DNA from: an uncultured Kineosporia sp.
Lineage (GTDB): Bacteria; Actinomycetota; Actinomycetes; Actinomycetales; Kineosporiaceae
Length of the DNA stretch: 9,453 nucleotides
Assembly: GCA_937859855.1 (NCBI GenBank)
Contig: CALMAR010000082.1
Coordinates: 1-9,453 of the forward strand
Direction: 5' to 3'
Within the stretch, counting starts at the first letter, position 1, and each line of letters opens with the position of its first letter. This document shows positions 1-6,164 of the stretch, piece after piece. The notes below the pieces were generated by a model. It searched no databases. It was not told the DNA's origin and saw only the letters and a program-made list of their open reading frames with translations. A program made the translations under genes and the position numbers.

Positions 1-61
1 GGCTGCGGCCGCTCGGGGGCTCCTCACCCGGCAAACTCTACGCGCCGTCACCCGCTCGGAA

Positions 62-81
62 CGCTGCGCAAGGGCGCTGCG
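62..81 (-). terminator. Hairpin just downstream of typA, possible terminator
   Basis: Two 8-nt arms (62-69 and 74-81) pair over a 4-nt loop with a single T-T mismatch, and the hairpin lies 9 nt past the typA stop codon. It has no U tract, which is common for actinobacterial intrinsic terminators. The sequence is very GC-rich, so a chance stem is possible. Confidence 0.4.
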
Positions 82-90
82 CCGGGCGGG

Positions 91-1980
91 TCAGCCCCGC
101 TTGGCCCTGGCCTGCGCCTTGGCCCGGTCCACGGCCGGCAGCACGACCTTGCGCAGCCGGACCGACTCCGGCGTCACCTCCACGCACTCGTCGTCCCGGC
201 AGAACTCCAGGCTCTGCTCCAGCGACAGCTTGCGCGCCGGGATCAGCCGCTCGAACTCGTCCGAGGTGGACGAGCGCATGTTCGAGAGCTTCTTCTCCTT
301 GGTGATGTTCACGTCCATGTCGTCGGCCCGGGAGTTCTCACCGACGATCATGCCCTCGTAGGCGACCTGGGTGGGCTCGACGAAGAGCGTGCCCCGCTCC
401 TGCAGGTTGGTGATCGCGAAGGCGGTCACGGCGCCGGCCCGGTCGGAGACCAGCGAGCCGGACGGGCGGGTCTTGATGTCTCCGGCCCAGGACTCGTAGC
501 CCTCGAAGGTGGCGTGCGCGATGCCGGTGCCGCGGGTGTCGGTGAGGAACTCGGTGCGGAAGCCGATCAGGCCGCGCGAGGGCACCAGGAACTCCATCCG
601 GACCCAGCCCGTCCCGTGGTTGACCATCTGCTCCATCCGGCCCTTGCGGACGGCGAGCAGCTGGGTCACCGCGCCCAGGTACTCCTCGGGTGCGTCGATC
701 GTCAGCCGCTCGAACGGCTCGTGCAGCGCGCCGTCCACCGTGCGGGTGACCACCTGCGGCTTGCCGACGGTCAGCTCGAACTGCTCGCGGCGCATCGTCT
801 CGACCAGGATCGCCAGGGCCAGCTCGCCGCGGCCCTGCACCTCCCAGGTGTCCGGCCGCTGCGTCGGCAGCACCCGGATCGAGACGTTGCCGACCAGTTC
901 CCGGTCCAGCCGGTCCTTGATCAGGCGGGCGGTGACCTTGGTGCCCTTCGTGGTCCGGCCGGCCAGCGGCGAGGAGTTCGCGCCGATGGTCATCGAGATG
1001 GCCGGCTCGTCCACCGTGATCAGCGGCAGCGGGCGGGGGTCCTCCGGGTCGGCCAGGGTCTCGCCGATGGTGATCTCCGGGATCCCGGCCACGGCGATGA
1101 TGTCGCCCGGGCCGGCCTCCTCCGCCGAGGTCCGCTCCAGCGCCCTGGTCAGCAGCAGCTCGGTGATCTTCACCCGCTGGATCGAGCCGTCCCGGCGGCA
1201 CCAGGCCGCCTGCTGCCCCTTGCGGATGGTCCCGCTGTGCACCCGGCAGAGCGCCAGCCGGCCGAGGAACGGCGAGGCGTCCAGGTTGGTGACGTGCGCC
1301 TGCAGCGGCAGCTTGTCGTCGTAGGACGGCGGCGGCACGGTGTCCAGAATGGTGCGGAACAGGGGCTCCAGGTCGTCGCTGTCGGGCATGCCGCCGTTCT
1401 CGGGCCGGTTCAGCGAGGCCCGGCCGGCCCGCGCCGAGGCGTACACGATCGGGAAGTCCAGGACGGTGTCCGGGTCGACGCCGGTCCCGTCGACCAGGTC
1501 CATGAAAAGCTCGTAGGTCTCGTCCACGACCTCCGCGATCCGGGCGTCCGGGCGGTCCACCTTGTTCACCACCAGGATCACCGGCAGGTGTGCCTGCAGG
1601 GCCTTGCGCAGCACGAACCTGGTCTGCGGCAGCGGTCCCTCGGAGGCGTCCACCAGCAGCGCGATGGCGTCCACCATGGACAGCCCGCGCTCCACCTCGC
1701 CGCCGAAGTCGGCGTGGCCCGGGGTGTCGATGATGTTGAACGTGACGCCGCCCTCGGGAGCCGAGGGACCCTGCCACCGCACGGCGGTGTTCTTGGCCAG
1801 GATCGTGATGCCCTTCTCCCGCTCCAGGTCGTTGCTGTCCATCGCGCGCTCGTCGACGTGCTGGTGCTCGCCGAACGAGCCGGTCTGCCAGAGCATGGCG
1901 TCGACGAGGGTGGTCTTGCCGTGGTCGACGTGGGCGACGATCGCGACGTTGCGCAGGTCGTCGCGGGTGCGGGTAGGCAT
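91..1980 (-). CDS. typA: Translational GTPase TypA/BipA
   Basis: This is a ribosome-associated GTPase of the EF-G-like family, linked in other bacteria to 50S assembly and to growth under cold or stress. The 629-residue product is slightly longer than E. coli BipA (about 607). The G1 loop AHVDHGKT is at residues 16-23, the switch I segment EREKGIT at 53-59, G3 DTPGH at 85-89 and G4 NKVD at 139-142. Domain II and the EF-G-like domains follow. The family-specific C-terminal domain occupies roughly the last 70 residues (KLSNMRSS, then [21 protein letters not shown]). I chose the ATG at 1980 because GGAAAG lies 7 nt upstream and the protein then begins [19 protein letters not shown], as in relatives; a TTG at 1995 is also in frame. 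A Nudix gene lies 55 nt upstream on the same strand and may be co-transcribed. Identification is by motif and overall similarity recalled from the family. Confidence 0.97.
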   Translation of the reverse strand: MPTRTRDDLRNVAIVAHVDHGKTTLVDAMLWQTGSFGEHQHVDERAMDSNDLEREKGITILAKNTAVRWQGPSAPEGGVTFNIIDTPGHADFGGEVERGLSMVDAIALLVDASEGPLPQTRFVLRKALQAHLPVILVVNKVDRPDARIAEVVDETYELFMDLVDGTGVDPDTVLDFPIVYASARAGRASLNRPENGGMPDSDDLEPLFRTILDTVPPPSYDDKLPLQAHVTNLDASPFLGRLALCRVHSGTIRKGQQAAWCRRDGSIQRVKITELLLTRALERTSAEEAGPGDIIAVAGIPEITIGETLADPEDPRPLPLITVDEPAISMTIGANSSPLAGRTTKGTKVTARLIKDRLDRELVGNVSIRVLPTQRPDTWEVQGRGELALAILVETMRREQFELTVGKPQVVTRTVDGALHEPFERLTIDAPEEYLGAVTQLLAVRKGRMEQMVNHGTGWVRMEFLVPSRGLIGFRTEFLTDTRGTGIAHATFEGYESWAGDIKTRPSGSLVSDRAGAVTAFAITNLQERGTLFVEPTQVAYEGMIVGENSRADDMDVNITKEKKLSNMRSSTSDEFERLIPARKLSLEQSLEFCRDDECVEVTPESVRLRKVVLPAVDRAKAQARAKRG

Positions 1981-2016
1981 GCCGGAACTTTCCAAAGAGG
2001 GCGGGGGACGTCGACC

Positions 2017-2022
2017 AGTCTA
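2017..2022 (-). promoter_or_regulatory. Possible -10 element for typA
   Basis: The minus strand reads TAGACT (TANNNT) here, 36 nt before the typA ATG, in the short gap after the Nudix gene. No convincing -35 hexamer is visible, so a separate typA promoter is only a suggestion. Confidence 0.2.
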
Positions 2023-2035
2023 CGGGTGCGCGCGC

Positions 2036-2455
2036 TCAGGCACCGAAACGGGACAGCAGCGCGTGGACGATCGGGACGTCGGCGGGCAACCACGCGACGT
2101 CCAGCCACTGCCCCGGCCCGAGCAGCCGGACGGCGTCGTGGTCCTCGATCGGTGCGGGCACCCCGTCGCTCACCCGGGCCAGCCAGACCCGCATCAGGTA
2201 GATCGGCTGCATCGGCCAGGCACCGGCGTCCGGGCCGGGCAGTTCCTCGCCCAGCTCGACCTTGATGCCGAGCTCCTCGGCCAGCTCGCGGTGCAGGGCG
2301 TCCACCGCGGCCTCGCCCGGCTCGACCTTGCCGCCGGGCAGTTCCCAGCCACCGGCCAGCCGCGGCGGTTCTGTCCGGCGCGCGGCGAGCAGGGTGCGCG
2401 GGTGCACGAGGTCGTCGACGATCGCCGCGCCCACGACGAGCTGCCGATCCTCCAC
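2036..2455 (-). CDS. Nudix hydrolase, MutT-like NTP pyrophosphohydrolase
   Basis: This protein probably hydrolyses (oxidised) nucleoside triphosphates to monophosphates, as MutT-type enzymes do; its substrate cannot be told from sequence. The complete Nudix box is at residues 42-64 (G, five residues, E, seven residues, RELAEELGI), directly after ARRTEPPRLAGGWELPG, the usual lead-in for small actinobacterial MutT-like proteins. With the GTG at 2455 the product is 139 residues, a normal size, and starts MEDRQLVVGAAIV. The open frame extends back to an ATG at 2542, but that would overlap the divergent gene at 2518 and add an arginine-rich stretch unlike the family. GTGs at 2479 and 2473 are alternatives. 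CAGGCT lies exactly 6 nt before the chosen GTG, consistent with leaderless transcription. It reads toward typA, 55 nt away. Confidence 0.88.
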   Translation of the reverse strand: MEDRQLVVGAAIVDDLVHPRTLLAARRTEPPRLAGGWELPGGKVEPGEAAVDALHRELAEELGIKVELGEELPGPDAGAWPMQPIYLMRVWLARVSDGVPAPIEDHDAVRLLGPGQWLDVAWLPADVPIVHALLSRFGA

Positions 2456-2461
2456 CGGGCG

Positions 2462-2467
2462 AGCCTG
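2462..2467 (-). promoter_or_regulatory. -10-like hexamer, leaderless start of the Nudix gene
   Basis: The minus strand reads CAGGCT (YANNNT), then 6 nt, then the GTG at 2455. This places transcription initiation at or next to the start codon. No clear -35 box is seen. Confidence 0.3.
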
Positions 2468-2482
2468 CCACACGATCACGGC

Positions 2483-2511
2483 TTGCCCGATCCGGCGTCC
2501 CGGGCCACGGT
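2483..2511 (+). promoter_or_regulatory. Candidate promoter of the PCD-VOC gene
   Basis: TTGCCC at 2483-2488 and CACGGT at 2506-2511 are separated by exactly 17 nt, and the ATG at 2518 follows 6 nt later. The layout fits a sigma-70-type promoter with a leaderless transcript. It shares the 62-nt gap with the divergent Nudix promoter, so the two genes could be controlled together. Confidence 0.4.
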
Positions 2512-2517
2512 GATGCC

Positions 2518-3186
2518 ATGCCCGAACGGATGAGCTCCGCACAGATCCGGCTGGCCCTCGCCGACCTCCCCGGGGTGCACCGCGGGGCCCTGGACGAGCT
2601 GCGCCTGCGGGTCGAGGCGCCGTCGTTCCCCGAGGCGCTCCGGCTGGTCGGTGCGGTCGGCGGTGCCGCGGAGGGCATGCAACACCACCCGGATGTCGAC
2701 ATCCGTTGGCGATCGGTGACTTTCACCCTCTCCACGCACTCCGAGGGCGGGGTGACCGAACTGGACGTCGCGCTGGCCCGGCGCATCCTCGAGCTGGCCG
2801 CCGAGGCCTCCGCCGCCGTGGTGGACCCGCCGGCGCGGGTTGAGATTGCGCTCGACGTGGTGGATGCCGAGGCGGTGCGCGAGTTCTGGCGGGTCGGCCT
2901 CGGCTACGTCGCGGTGCAGGACCCGGAGGAGACCGACGGTGCGATGCGCTCGGAGCTGCACCACCCGGACGGCGCCGGCCCGGTGCTGTGGTTCCAGGCG
3001 ATGGACCCGCCCCGGACCGGGCGCGGCCGGTTCCACCTCGACGTCCACCTGAGCGCCGGGCAGGCGGCCCGCCGGCTGGAGGAGACGCTCGCCGCGGGGG
3101 GCCGCCTGGTCACCGACGAGTTCGCCCCGGCCTGGTGGGTTCTGGCCGATGTCGAGGGCAACGAGCTGTGCATCTGCACGCCCTGA
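2518..3186 (+). CDS. Pterin-4a-carbinolamine dehydratase-like domain fused to a VOC/glyoxalase-like domain
   Basis: This 222-residue protein has two domains. Residues about 5-95 resemble pterin-4a-carbinolamine dehydratase: HHPD at 56-59 and STHSEGG at 72-78, followed by TELDVALARRI, match the family's conserved active-site HHP and second His segments. Residues about 107-222 form a vicinal-oxygen-chelate (glyoxalase-like) module with the usual pattern of an entry strand (VEIALDVVDAEAVREFW), FHLDV around residues 172-176 and the terminal EGNELCIC. The fusion occurs in other actinomycetes, usually annotated only as a VOC protein; its substrate is unknown. No aromatic amino acid hydroxylase, the classical dehydratase partner, is nearby. 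The start at 2518 has a -10-like CACGGT 6 nt upstream; an in-frame ATG at 2530 is the alternative. The VIT gene starts 15 nt after the stop. Confidence 0.85.
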   Translation: MPERMSSAQIRLALADLPGVHRGALDELRLRVEAPSFPEALRLVGAVGGAAEGMQHHPDVDIRWRSVTFTLSTHSEGGVTELDVALARRILELAAEASAAVVDPPARVEIALDVVDAEAVREFWRVGLGYVAVQDPEETDGAMRSELHHPDGAGPVLWFQAMDPPRTGRGRFHLDVHLSAGQAARRLEETLAAGGRLVTDEFAPAWWVLADVEGNELCICTP

Positions 3187-3201
3187 GATGATCCTGGCCT
3201 G

Positions 3202-3912
3202 ATGGGCGGCACCGAGCAGCACGCGCACGAGCAGCACCACGGGGACGTCGGCGATCGGCTGAACCGGTTGCGAGCCGGGGTGCTGGGCGCCAACGACGGG
3301 ATCGTTTCCGTGGCCGGCATCGTGGTCGGCGTGGCCGGGGCCACCGGTGACCGGGCCACGATCTTCACCGCCGGCCTGGCCGGCCTGGTGGCGGGAGCGC
3401 TGTCGATGGCCGGCGGCGAGTACGTGTCGGTCAGCACCCAGCGCGACACCCAGCGGGCGCTGCTGCGCAAGGAGCGCTGGGAGCTGGCGCACATGCCCGA
3501 CGAGGAGCTGGCCGAGCTCGCCGCCCTGTACCAGCAGCGGGGGCTGACCGCCGACCTGGCCCACGAGGTGGCGACGCAGCTGACCGACCACGACGCGCTC
3601 GCCGCGCACGCCGAGGTCGAGCTGGGCATAGACCCGGACGCGCTGAACAGCCCCTGGCAGGCGGCGTGGACCTCGCTGCTGGCTTTCACCCTCGGAGCCG
3701 CGCTGCCGCTGCTCCTGATCCTGACGCCGCACCCGGTGCGGGTTCCGCTGTGCGTGTCGTCGGTCGCGGTGGCGCTGGCACTGACAGGTGCCGCGGGCGC
3801 CCGGCTCGGCTCGGCCGCGCAGCGCCCGGCCGTGGTCCGCAACGTCGGTGTCGGCCTGCTCGCGATGGGCGTGACCTACCTGGTCGGCTCCCTGGTCGGC
3901 GCCCAGCTCTGA
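3202..3912 (+). CDS. VIT1/CCC1-family Fe2+/Mn2+ transporter
   Basis: This is a predicted inner-membrane transporter that moves ferrous iron or manganese out of the cytoplasm, by analogy with VIT1/CCC1. The 236-residue protein has five likely membrane helices, at about 27-47, 54-76, 157-177, 181-203 and 213-234. An acidic cytosolic helical segment (about 80-150) lies between helices 2 and 3, as in VIT1, where that domain binds metals. GANDGIVS in helix 1 (D32) and SMAGGEY in helix 2 (M69, E73) match residues on the metal path of the family. The extreme N-terminus is histidine-rich (six His in residues 7-13 and nearby), possibly an extra metal-binding tail. The start is the first ATG after the upstream stop. 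There is no obvious Shine-Dalgarno; GATCCT lies 6 nt upstream. Length and helix layout are normal for the family. Confidence 0.93.
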   Translation: MGGTEQHAHEQHHGDVGDRLNRLRAGVLGANDGIVSVAGIVVGVAGATGDRATIFTAGLAGLVAGALSMAGGEYVSVSTQRDTQRALLRKERWELAHMPDEELAELAALYQQRGLTADLAHEVATQLTDHDALAAHAEVELGIDPDALNSPWQAAWTSLLAFTLGAALPLLLILTPHPVRVPLCVSSVAVALALTGAAGARLGSAAQRPAVVRNVGVGLLAMGVTYLVGSLVGAQL

Positions 3913-3950
3913 TCCGCGCGGCCCGTCGTGATCCCACTCTGCCGGTCAGG

Positions 3951-3956
3951 CAGGAT
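3951..3956 (+). promoter_or_regulatory. -10-like hexamer before the 70-aa gene
   Basis: CAGGAT is followed by 6 nt and the ATG at 3963, the same spacing seen at neighbouring genes. The AGGA within it could instead act as a Shine-Dalgarno (about 7 nt from the ATG), so the two readings compete. Confidence 0.3.
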
Positions 3957-3962
3957 CGACGC

Positions 3963-4175
3963 ATGGCGAAGCGCTGGCGACCGGCGAACCACCGGCTGCC
4001 CTGTCCCGTGCACAACAAGTCGGTGCATGCCAGCGAGGGCTCCGCGATCGCCGCCGCACGCGAGATCGAGCGGTCCGAGGGGCTCGAACCCGGTGCGATG
4101 AGCTGGTACTGGTGCGCGGAGTCGAAGGGCTGGCACATCGGGCACCGGTCCATCCGTGACCGCCTGCGCGGCTGA
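3963..4175 (+). CDS. Small Cys/His-containing protein, possible degenerate zinc ribbon
   Basis: This 70-residue open frame lies between the VIT and PPOX-like genes and is easily missed because a much longer spurious frame runs through it. It begins MAKRWRPANHR and has CPVH at residues 14-17 and WYWC at 48-51, followed by KGWHIGHR. The layout CPxx, an alanine/glutamate-rich helix, an aromatic residue plus Cys, then WH resembles the small zinc-ribbon-like proteins common in actinomycetes and their phages, which carry CxxC at both ends. Here His and other residues replace the second cysteines, so metal binding is uncertain. The function is unknown. An AGGA about 7 nt upstream supports the start. 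The next gene starts 5 or 17 nt after the stop, suggesting co-transcription or a promoter inside this gene. Confidence 0.72.
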   Translation: MAKRWRPANHRLPCPVHNKSVHASEGSAIAAAREIERSEGLEPGAMSWYWCAESKGWHIGHRSIRDRLRG

Positions 4176-4185
4176 GGCCTATGGT
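4156..4185 (+). promoter_or_regulatory. Candidate promoter inside the 70-aa gene's 3' end
   Basis: GTGACC at 4156-4161 and TATGGT at 4180-4185 are 18 nt apart, and the ATG at 4193 follows after 7 nt. This fits a leaderless promoter for the PPOX-like gene and would make 4193, not 4181, the true start. Confidence 0.35.
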
Positions 4186-4192
4186 CGTCCCC

Positions 4193-4684
4193 ATGGCCAC
4201 CTGGAGGCAGTTCGCCGGCTCCGCGCCGCGGATCGCCGAGATCTTCGTGCGCCGGCACACCGCGACCGGGAACCTGTGCATGCTCGGCACCAACCGGCCG
4301 GACGGCTTCCCGCGGATCAGCCCGATGGAGCCCCAATTCTTCGAGGGCGAGCTGTGGCTGCACGGCATGCCCGACACCTCGAAGTTCCGCGACCTCCGCC
4401 GGGACCCGCGGTTCACTCTGCACACCGCGACCGTGGACACCCGCGTCGGCGACGGCGACGCCAAGATCTGGGGCACGGTCCAGGACGTGCAGGATCAGGC
4501 ACTGCACCGCCGCTACGCCGAGTTCCTCTACCAGAGCTCGGGTTTCGATCTGCGCGGGGAGACGTTCGCGGACTTCTTCCGAGTGGACGTGGCCGGCGCG
4601 TCGTCCGTCGAGGTGACCGGCGACCACCTGGATATCACGGTCTGGCAGGAGGGTCGTCCGCAACGGGTGATCCAGAAGCACTGA
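4193..4684 (+). CDS. Pyridoxamine 5'-phosphate oxidase-like split-barrel family protein
   Basis: This is a small flavin-fold (FMN or F420 split-barrel) protein of the PPOX superfamily. The substrate and cofactor cannot be assigned, and the name does not imply vitamin B6 synthesis. The 163-residue product shows the typical strand LGTNRPDGFPRISPME (31-46), then ELWLHGMP (53-60), a basic helix KFRDLRRDPRFTLHTA (64-79) and the strand DAKIWGTVQDV (89-99), the usual order for actinobacterial proteins of this type. An in-frame ATG at 4181 would add four residues. I prefer 4193 because the protein then begins MATWRQF like relatives and a TATGGT box lies 7 nt upstream. The following membrane-protein gene starts 10 nt after the stop, with a strong Shine-Dalgarno beginning at the stop codon, so the two are probably one operon. 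Confidence 0.85.
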   Translation: MATWRQFAGSAPRIAEIFVRRHTATGNLCMLGTNRPDGFPRISPMEPQFFEGELWLHGMPDTSKFRDLRRDPRFTLHTATVDTRVGDGDAKIWGTVQDVQDQALHRRYAEFLYQSSGFDLRGETFADFFRVDVAGASSVEVTGDHLDITVWQEGRPQRVIQKH

Positions 4685-4694
4685 GAGGGGTTCG

Positions 4695-5030
4695 ATGCGT
4701 CGCTGGAGCCTGGTGGCGGCCGCCCTGTGGATCGTCGGATACCTCGGGGTCTACCTGCTCGTGCTTCGCGGCGCGGACGACGGGCCGGCATGGTGGTACG
4801 TCGCGTTCCTGGGCATCGCCGAACTGGCCCTCTGCCTGGCTGCGGCCGGCGTCGGCGGACAACCCCTGATCGTCGGGGTCGCCGTGATGCTGGTGCTGGC
4901 GATGCTGGCAGGGTTGCTCTCCATCGGGTTGCTGATGCTGCCCGCTGTCGCCGCGGTCGGATTCGCCCTGGCGGCGTCGGGCAGGGATTCGGGCGGGGAA
5001 GCCGGAGGAACGTCGTGGTCAAGTTCGTGA
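4695..5030 (+). CDS. Small hydrophobic membrane protein of unknown function
   Basis: This 111-residue protein is almost entirely hydrophobic, with four likely membrane helices at about 5-24, 34-52, 57-75 and 77-94 and a short hydrophilic Gly/Ser-rich tail. I do not recognise a family. The start is well supported: GAGGGG at 4685-4690 sits 4 nt before the ATG, overlapping the region right after the upstream stop codon. Its last 16 nt overlap the start of the DUF2500-like gene in another frame, suggesting translational coupling. The odd tail (GEAGGTSWSSS) may simply reflect that the overlap encodes the next gene's Shine-Dalgarno and start. The pairing with another small membrane protein suggests a shared envelope role, but this is inference. 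Confidence 0.75.
   Translation: MRRWSLVAAALWIVGYLGVYLLVLRGADDGPAWWYVAFLGIAELALCLAAAGVGGQPLIVGVAVMLVLAMLAGLLSIGLLMLPAVAAVGFALAASGRDSGGEAGGTSWSSS
5004..5008 (+). promoter_or_regulatory. Shine-Dalgarno deciding the GTG start at 5015
   Basis: GGAGG lies 6 nt before the GTG at 5015, inside the 3' end of the preceding membrane-protein gene. It identifies the start of the DUF2500-like gene within a much longer open frame. Confidence 0.7.
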
Positions 5031-5359
5031 TCGTGGCGGTCGGGATCGTTCTGGTGGTCGTCCTGCTGTTCGGCACGGTGACCCTGACGGCGGCGATCGC
5101 CATCCTGCGGTGGCGGCGGAACCGGCGGTCGCCGCAGCTGACCGAGCCGGCGACGGTCGTGGCGAAGCGCCAGCAGGCACACGGGCGTCGATCGATCTCG
5201 ACGGACTACTTCGTCACCTTCGAGCTGCGTGGCGGTGAGCGGGTGGAGTTCTCCCTGGACGGGCGCGAGTACGGCGTCCTGGTCGAGCGGGACCGCGGCG
5301 AGTTGACCCATCAGGGCTCGTGGTTCCGCAGTTTCGCCCGGATCCCGCAGGACGTGTGA
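5015..5359 (+). CDS. DUF2500-like membrane-anchored protein
   Basis: The 114-residue product has one N-terminal membrane helix (about 4-30) followed by RWRRNRR, which predicts an N-out, C-in topology by the positive-inside rule. A soluble segment follows: ATVVAKRQ (46-53), YFVTFELRGGERVEFSL (65-81), EYGVLVERDRGELTHQGS (85-102) and a final F-x-R. This layout matches the DUF2500 family of small bacterial membrane proteins of unknown function, recalled from family knowledge rather than searched. The open frame runs back to 4727, but the true start is the GTG at 5015: it follows a strong GGAGG by 6 nt, and the upstream stretch of the frame is an arginine-rich shadow of the preceding gene. The 16-nt overlap with that gene suggests coupled translation. 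Confidence 0.8.
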   Translation: MVKFVIVAVGIVLVVVLLFGTVTLTAAIAILRWRRNRRSPQLTEPATVVAKRQQAHGRRSISTDYFVTFELRGGERVEFSLDGREYGVLVERDRGELTHQGSWFRSFARIPQDV

Positions 5360-5410
5360 CCCGCTGGGTTTCACCGGCCGAGCAGGCGCACCTCGCCCAG
5401 CAGGACTCAC

Positions 5411-5416
5411 TAAGCT
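5411..5416 (+). promoter_or_regulatory. -10 element, leaderless start of the MBL-fold gene
   Basis: TAAGCT matches TANNNT fully and lies 6 nt before the GTG at 5423, placing initiation at the start codon. No TTG-type -35 box is evident. There is also no good Shine-Dalgarno, which agrees with a leaderless transcript. Confidence 0.4.
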
Positions 5417-5422
5417 GGCGGG

Positions 5423-6034
5423 GTGACCGCGGACGTCGTCGAGATCCCGATGGTGCATGTCGTCCCCGCGGGCACGCTGGGACCGGAACCGGTGACGATC
5501 GACGTCCGGGCCTACCTGGTGCCTCACGACACGGGGTTGATCCTCGTCGACACGGGCATGGACGCCGCCGGGCGCGCACTCGAGGAGGCGCTTGCCCGGG
5601 CAGGTGCCTGGTGGGACGACGTCACCGAGGTCGTGATCACCCACGGTCACCCCGACCACACCGGCGGGCTCGGTCGCGTGCGCGAGATGGCCCCCTCGGC
5701 AGCCCTTCTGGCGAACCCGCTGGACGGCGTGGACGGCGCGCGGCCACTGCAGGACGGTGCCACCGCAGGCACGTTGCGGGCGTTCGCGACCCCGGGGCAC
5801 ACGGCGGGGCACACCAGCCTGGTCGACGAGAGCCGCGGCGTCCTGCTCGTCGGTGACAGCCTGGGCGTGGTGGACGGTGCGCTGGTCCGGGGCCCGGCGC
5901 GCTTCACGGCCGACGCCGCGCAGGCCGAACGGTCGCTGGAACGGCTCCGCAGCCTGCGCGGGGCTCGCATGCTGTTCGGTCACGGCCCCGAGATCAGCGA
6001 TCCCTGGGCGGCTCTGGACGACCTGCTGGCCTGA
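5423..6034 (+). CDS. MBL-fold metallo-hydrolase
   Basis: This is a 203-residue single-domain metallo-beta-lactamase-fold hydrolase, close in layout to glyoxalase II and quorum-quenching lactonase types; the substrate is not predictable. All metal-binding motifs are visible: LVDTG at 41-45, THGHPDH at 73-79 (H74, H76, D78, H79), TPGHTAGH at 123-130 (H126), the bridging aspartate in VGDS (D145) and GHG at 186-188 (H187). It therefore looks catalytically complete with a dinuclear site. No signal peptide is present, so it is probably cytoplasmic. The start is a GTG 63 nt after the previous stop, with TAAGCT 6 nt upstream; Met10 is a less likely alternative. It is convergent with the truncated ychF across a 130-nt gap that contains only a weak 4-bp hairpin (6130-6141). 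Confidence 0.9.
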   Translation: MTADVVEIPMVHVVPAGTLGPEPVTIDVRAYLVPHDTGLILVDTGMDAAGRALEEALARAGAWWDDVTEVVITHGHPDHTGGLGRVREMAPSAALLANPLDGVDGARPLQDGATAGTLRAFATPGHTAGHTSLVDESRGVLLVGDSLGVVDGALVRGPARFTADAAQAERSLERLRSLRGARMLFGHGPEISDPWAALDDLLA

Positions 6035-6164
6035 GCCGAAGCGGCGTCCCACCCTGAGGCGGAACCGGATCAGGTGGCAGCGCCGATCACCGTGTCGCAG
6101 GTGCCCGTTGCCGGAGGCAGGGGACGGTGGCCGAGATCGGCGGCCTCCCGACGAGCCTGCGGAC

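Noticed and set aside
514..2265. 583-codon plus-strand open frame opposite typA, and a 479-codon minus-strand frame in the same place
   Set aside because: Arg/Gly/Pro-rich shadows caused by high GC at third positions; the real typA frame carries all GTPase motifs.
2476..3732. 418-codon minus-strand open frame opposite the PCD-VOC and VIT genes
   Set aside because: Low-complexity antisense shadow with no recognisable domain, while the plus-strand frames match known families along their whole length.
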